64,000 nt of DNA from Citrus sinensis (Eukaryota > Streptophyta > Magnoliopsida > Sapindales > Rutaceae). Position 1 is the stretch's first letter, and every line of letters starts with the position of its first letter. Both the position numbers and the translations under genes were made by a program. The stretch lies in contig NC_068563.1 of NCBI RefSeq assembly GCF_022201045.2, positions 27,811,001-27,875,000 on the forward strand. Direction: 5' to 3'. This document shows, piece by piece, positions 60,853-64,000 of this stretch. The notes beneath the pieces were generated by a model. The model saw only the letters and a list, made by a program, of their open reading frames with translations, had not been told where the DNA came from and ran no database searches.

Positions 60853-62166
60853 TTGTTATGGGTGGGTCGTGATTATTGGAACATGGTGATTTGGACAAAT
60901 CCCAGAATTGATCCTGCTAAAAGCATGACAGAGCAAAGGGAAGAAGGTATTCGTGAAAATTGCATCAAAGTATTAACATGTGAACCGGAGTTAGATGAAG
61001 TTGCCTTTTGTAGTGAAGAGAAGAAGGTAGAGGCTGAAAATAGTGCAGAAGATAAGAAAAACGGGCAAAACAATTATGGTTTCATTTCGTACTTGTAAGT
61101 AAGATTCTAATATTCGTTTTAAACAATGCATTGGAGGTTAATGTTAATCGATTTGATTGCAGTGTTTGAATTTCAAGTTTAATTGTTAGGTTAATGGGTA
61201 TAAGAGAACATGTAACATATTATAATATTGTAACGTAATTGGGAAATTTAATTGATATTATGAAATGCAATTGAATGAAGATTGATAAGATATATTTGAT
61301 ATTTCAGTGGTATTTTTCATGTAGTTAATGTTATATATTAAATGATAGATCACATGATGATGATAGTGAAGAATGATCATAATGGAAAATAAGAATGATT
61401 AAAATAAATGAACGTAGATATACCCAAACTAAAGGTTTAGGAGTGATAAATTCTGCAATTGATGCGATGTATAATTTTTATTTTCCCGACAACTGCACTA
61501 AAGAAGCAGTACAGAAGTTAAAGGAAAAGGATGAAAACGCATGTATAACTAAAGAGGTTAGTGGATGGACTTGAAATTTTTTAATAACAAACAATATTGA
61601 AGAATAATGAGACCTTAGCTTATCTTATTACTACATTGCAGGTTAGGAAGGAAATTGGAATGGCATTCAAGAATCTGCCAACTGATAAAAGGCGCAAGTA
61701 CACAATTGGAAGGCACCGAGTAGGTCGTTTGAATGGGGAAAGACCGAAGTTTGTATCTAGGTGTGTGCCCGAGCGATTGGCTTCCGTTGTAGGTAAACTG
61801 CGGGCAGAACAAAAAGCGGCCGTCTGCTCTATTGGATTTGGGCAATTACTGGAGATGAAGTGTGGTCGTTTGAAACGAAAACTTTGTGACTGGTTATTAC
61901 AGAGGGTTGACACGGCAAGGTCGGTATTATGTGTTAATGGTTGGGAATTAGAGCTAAGTGCACAGAATTTTAGACAAATAATGGGTATTATGTTACAGTC
62001 TTTTGTTGGAACAACTTCATTAAAAGGTTATGTAGTAATCTTCTACTTTTGTATTGCAGATATCTTATTTTGCACATTTGCTGAACAACTCATCAGTTCC
62101 ATTTCGGCATACCATTCAATATTTTTTTTCAATAATTCATATATTAGTGTTGTTTATCAGGGCTAA
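60853..62166 (+). pseudogene. unclassified plant gene remnant, probably transposon-associated
   Basis: Three blocks look coding on +: 60853-61094 (acidic, EVAFCSEEKKVEAENSAEDK), ending at a donor-like site; 61395-61558 (ending DENACITKE before a GT), too short to stand alone; and 61642-about 62025 (after acceptor ttgcag), containing FVSRCVPERLASVVGKL and EQKAAVCSIGFGQLLEMKC. The last resembles, from memory, the N-terminal part of a large plant family often joined to Ulp1-like proteases in Mutator-type elements. No protease part is visible. The predicted reading ends in low-complexity, AT-rich sequence. It may be a partial gene or a decayed captured exon set. Confidence 0.4.
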
Positions 62167-62650
62167 AGAAGTTCTGATAGCCATGAAAGTTATATCAATA
62201 TTTAACAAAGTTGCTTGTTTCTTTGTCATATCTAAGTGTCCTCACTTTTACGCTTGCCATATACATTAATTTATCGTTAAATAAGGTTTACACATGGTAA
62301 AGCCATAAGATATTAAAGTCACTATCAAATTTATTCAAGTCATTAATTTTTCTGCATATATATAACATGTGAAATAATGATTAGAGTAACTAATTCAATC
62401 AAAAAACCTTTAAAAAATATTACATAAATAGTTAAAACATATCAAGTTACACATGCATTTCAATGTTTTTCATCATTTCTGTCACCTAGATAGTACTTAA
62501 ATTTAAACCTATAATATAAGAAGTTCCACTTTTTATATGCATATCAGGTTAAACATGCATAACAAAATTTTATTTACACAATCATGTTCTACGATTTACA
62601 CACATAATGTAAAAACATCATTTCCCACGCTGCCTTCTTTCTCAGCAAAG
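62167..62650. other. AT-rich stretch, no gene seen
   Basis: No ORF or repeat that I can support. Confidence 0.4.
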
Positions 62651-62651
62651 T

Positions 62652-63149
62652 TCAACTTTCTTTTCTCATTGCAATAATAGTAGCTTGCTCTGGTTCCTGG
62701 GAAGCAACCCACAAGCATCCTAACTGCTGCATTGACCATCTACAATTTACATAAACAGAAAGTTCCATTAAATTGCATGTCAAGCAGGATAATCACATTA
62801 CATATAAGGAAAGATCAAATACAACTTGATTGTTAGATTTGAATTCTCACCTTCTACATTTCTGCATTTGTTTGAAGAAGATCTTCGTATTTCATTCACA
62901 GGTGACATAAATGGTGATGGATCATGGAAGTTCGCAGATAAACTGCCTGAAGTTTAACCAGATCTTGGCGCTCTATAAGCAATATATAATCTTGTGCAGA
63001 CTTTGTAGGAGTATTGGTAGAACCCAAGAAAATACTAGCCTTGTCCACCTTCTATAACCCAAATTCCAGCCTGACAGGGAGCTCAACACTGATATTATCA
63101 TTGTAGCATAAGTCATTGTTCACAATATTAAATGTTTTAAGGCCATCAC
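62652..63149 (-). pseudogene. possible decayed exons of an unidentified gene
   Basis: On the minus strand about 62898-63149 reads NDLCYNDNISVELPVRLEFGL, stop, then KVDKASIFLGSTNTPT and IERQDLVKLQAVYLRTS, preceded by an acceptor-like 'acag'. A second open block lies at 62652-62741. One internal TAG breaks the first block. The codon pattern looks coding-like but I recognise no family. Confidence 0.25.
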
Positions 63150-64000
63150 CTGTAAATAGAAAAGAGCTATAGCCTTTGCTTTCATCACCATTCAAAGACT
63201 AAAATGTTACCTTTTATTTTATTTTCCTATTATGCCAAGAAAATGATCAAAATAAACCATAATTCAAAATTTAAACTAAGTGCTTCAAGTTAATAACGTC
63301 AGTTAGAATTGAAGAATGCTGAGTAATGACTACAACATTAAATTCCCAAAATATATTAATGCCAACCAGGGCAGAGGCGAAAAAACCCTCTATGCAATCT
63401 AAAGAATGGAAGAAATACTCATAAAATACATAAGTTGAAAAGGGAATCATATTGAAGCTTTATCCTTATCATTTGGGTAAACTCAAATTCCTTATATCAG
63501 TTATCTTTAACGTAGTCTACAACTGAGAAGACATCGAGTTCATAAGCAATGAATACGAGGCTATTAACACCACATAATCCTTTCCATTAAAGACTCAAAT
63601 GTTTGAAATTCATAAATATGGAAACCATAATTATAAAAGCATCACTTCCTTCTTAATCTTGGATTTTTTACTTTCCACTGACTCATCAACAGTAATGCCG
63701 CCAAGTAAAGGCTAATATTACATACCAAAATATTAAACTAATAAATAATCGTGGCATTACGTTCTGAGTATAATAAAAAACAAAGAACCCACGAGAACAA
63801 ATCAATACAATTATTTTGTTGAGCAGTAACATGAATTTAAGCACACTGAACAATATCAGTATTGGTTTGGATACACAGTCTTTGCCCCGTTATTGGTATC
63901 AAACTTGCGTACTTTAACAGTTTTTTGCATTTTTACTAACTTAACTAGTTGTCAACTTAAATTACTGATACTCAATTCCTTACTACAATAACAAAAGGGA
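63150..64000. other. AT-rich right edge, no gene seen
   Basis: Only short open frames; no motif, repeat or element end recognised. Confidence 0.4.

Overview
The window is nuclear DNA of a flowering plant. Genes have many short introns with GT/AG borders, the background is AT-rich, and plant families of LTR retrotransposon, L1 LINE, SINE, hAT and Harbinger-type elements are present. Eudicot is likely and a Citrus-like genome is possible, but the sequence alone does not fix the species.

Layout. Left edge: an intact seven-exon EXO5 exonuclease gene (1474-5266, +). Right edge: two small intact genes, adenylate kinase 6 (55576-56865, +) and a mitochondrial MaoC-type 3-hydroxyacyl-thioester dehydratase (58446-59450, +). 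From memory, their Arabidopsis counterparts lie close together on chromosome 5, so these three look like an old conserved gene neighbourhood.

The roughly 48 kb between them is a recent-looking accessory block. Its backbone is a set of broken, minus-strand paralogs of plant tRNA ligase (RNL; normal order ligase, kinase, cyclic phosphodiesterase). I count three or more copies: 6.8-8.9 kb; 38.4-42.7 kb, whose 3' part probably lies at 19.2-19.85 kb; and 43.6-54.5 kb. None shows the ligase catalytic domain. All readable C-terminal copies have lost the phosphodiesterase HxT motifs, and the kinase P-loop is altered where it can be read.

Inserted among these are two nearly identical, intact patatin-like acyl hydrolase genes (27683-29624 and 34347-36279, -) in a segmental duplication of about 3.3 kb. 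There are also many mobile elements: a 7.8-kb Ty3/gypsy-type element with reverse transcriptase and most of integrase deleted, carrying a 3-kb tandem array with a higher-order period and an antisense coiled-coil ORF; a 7.2-kb L1 LINE split by a further 1.2-kb insertion; a copia element nested in a Harbinger-like element inside a tRNA-ligase pseudogene; an hAT element; two Harbinger-type MITEs; and a tRNA-derived SINE. Target-site duplications could be read for most of them.

The last 4 kb holds remnants of an unclassified, probably transposon-associated gene and an otherwise quiet AT-rich stretch. I see no operon, CRISPR array, rRNA or functional tRNA gene.
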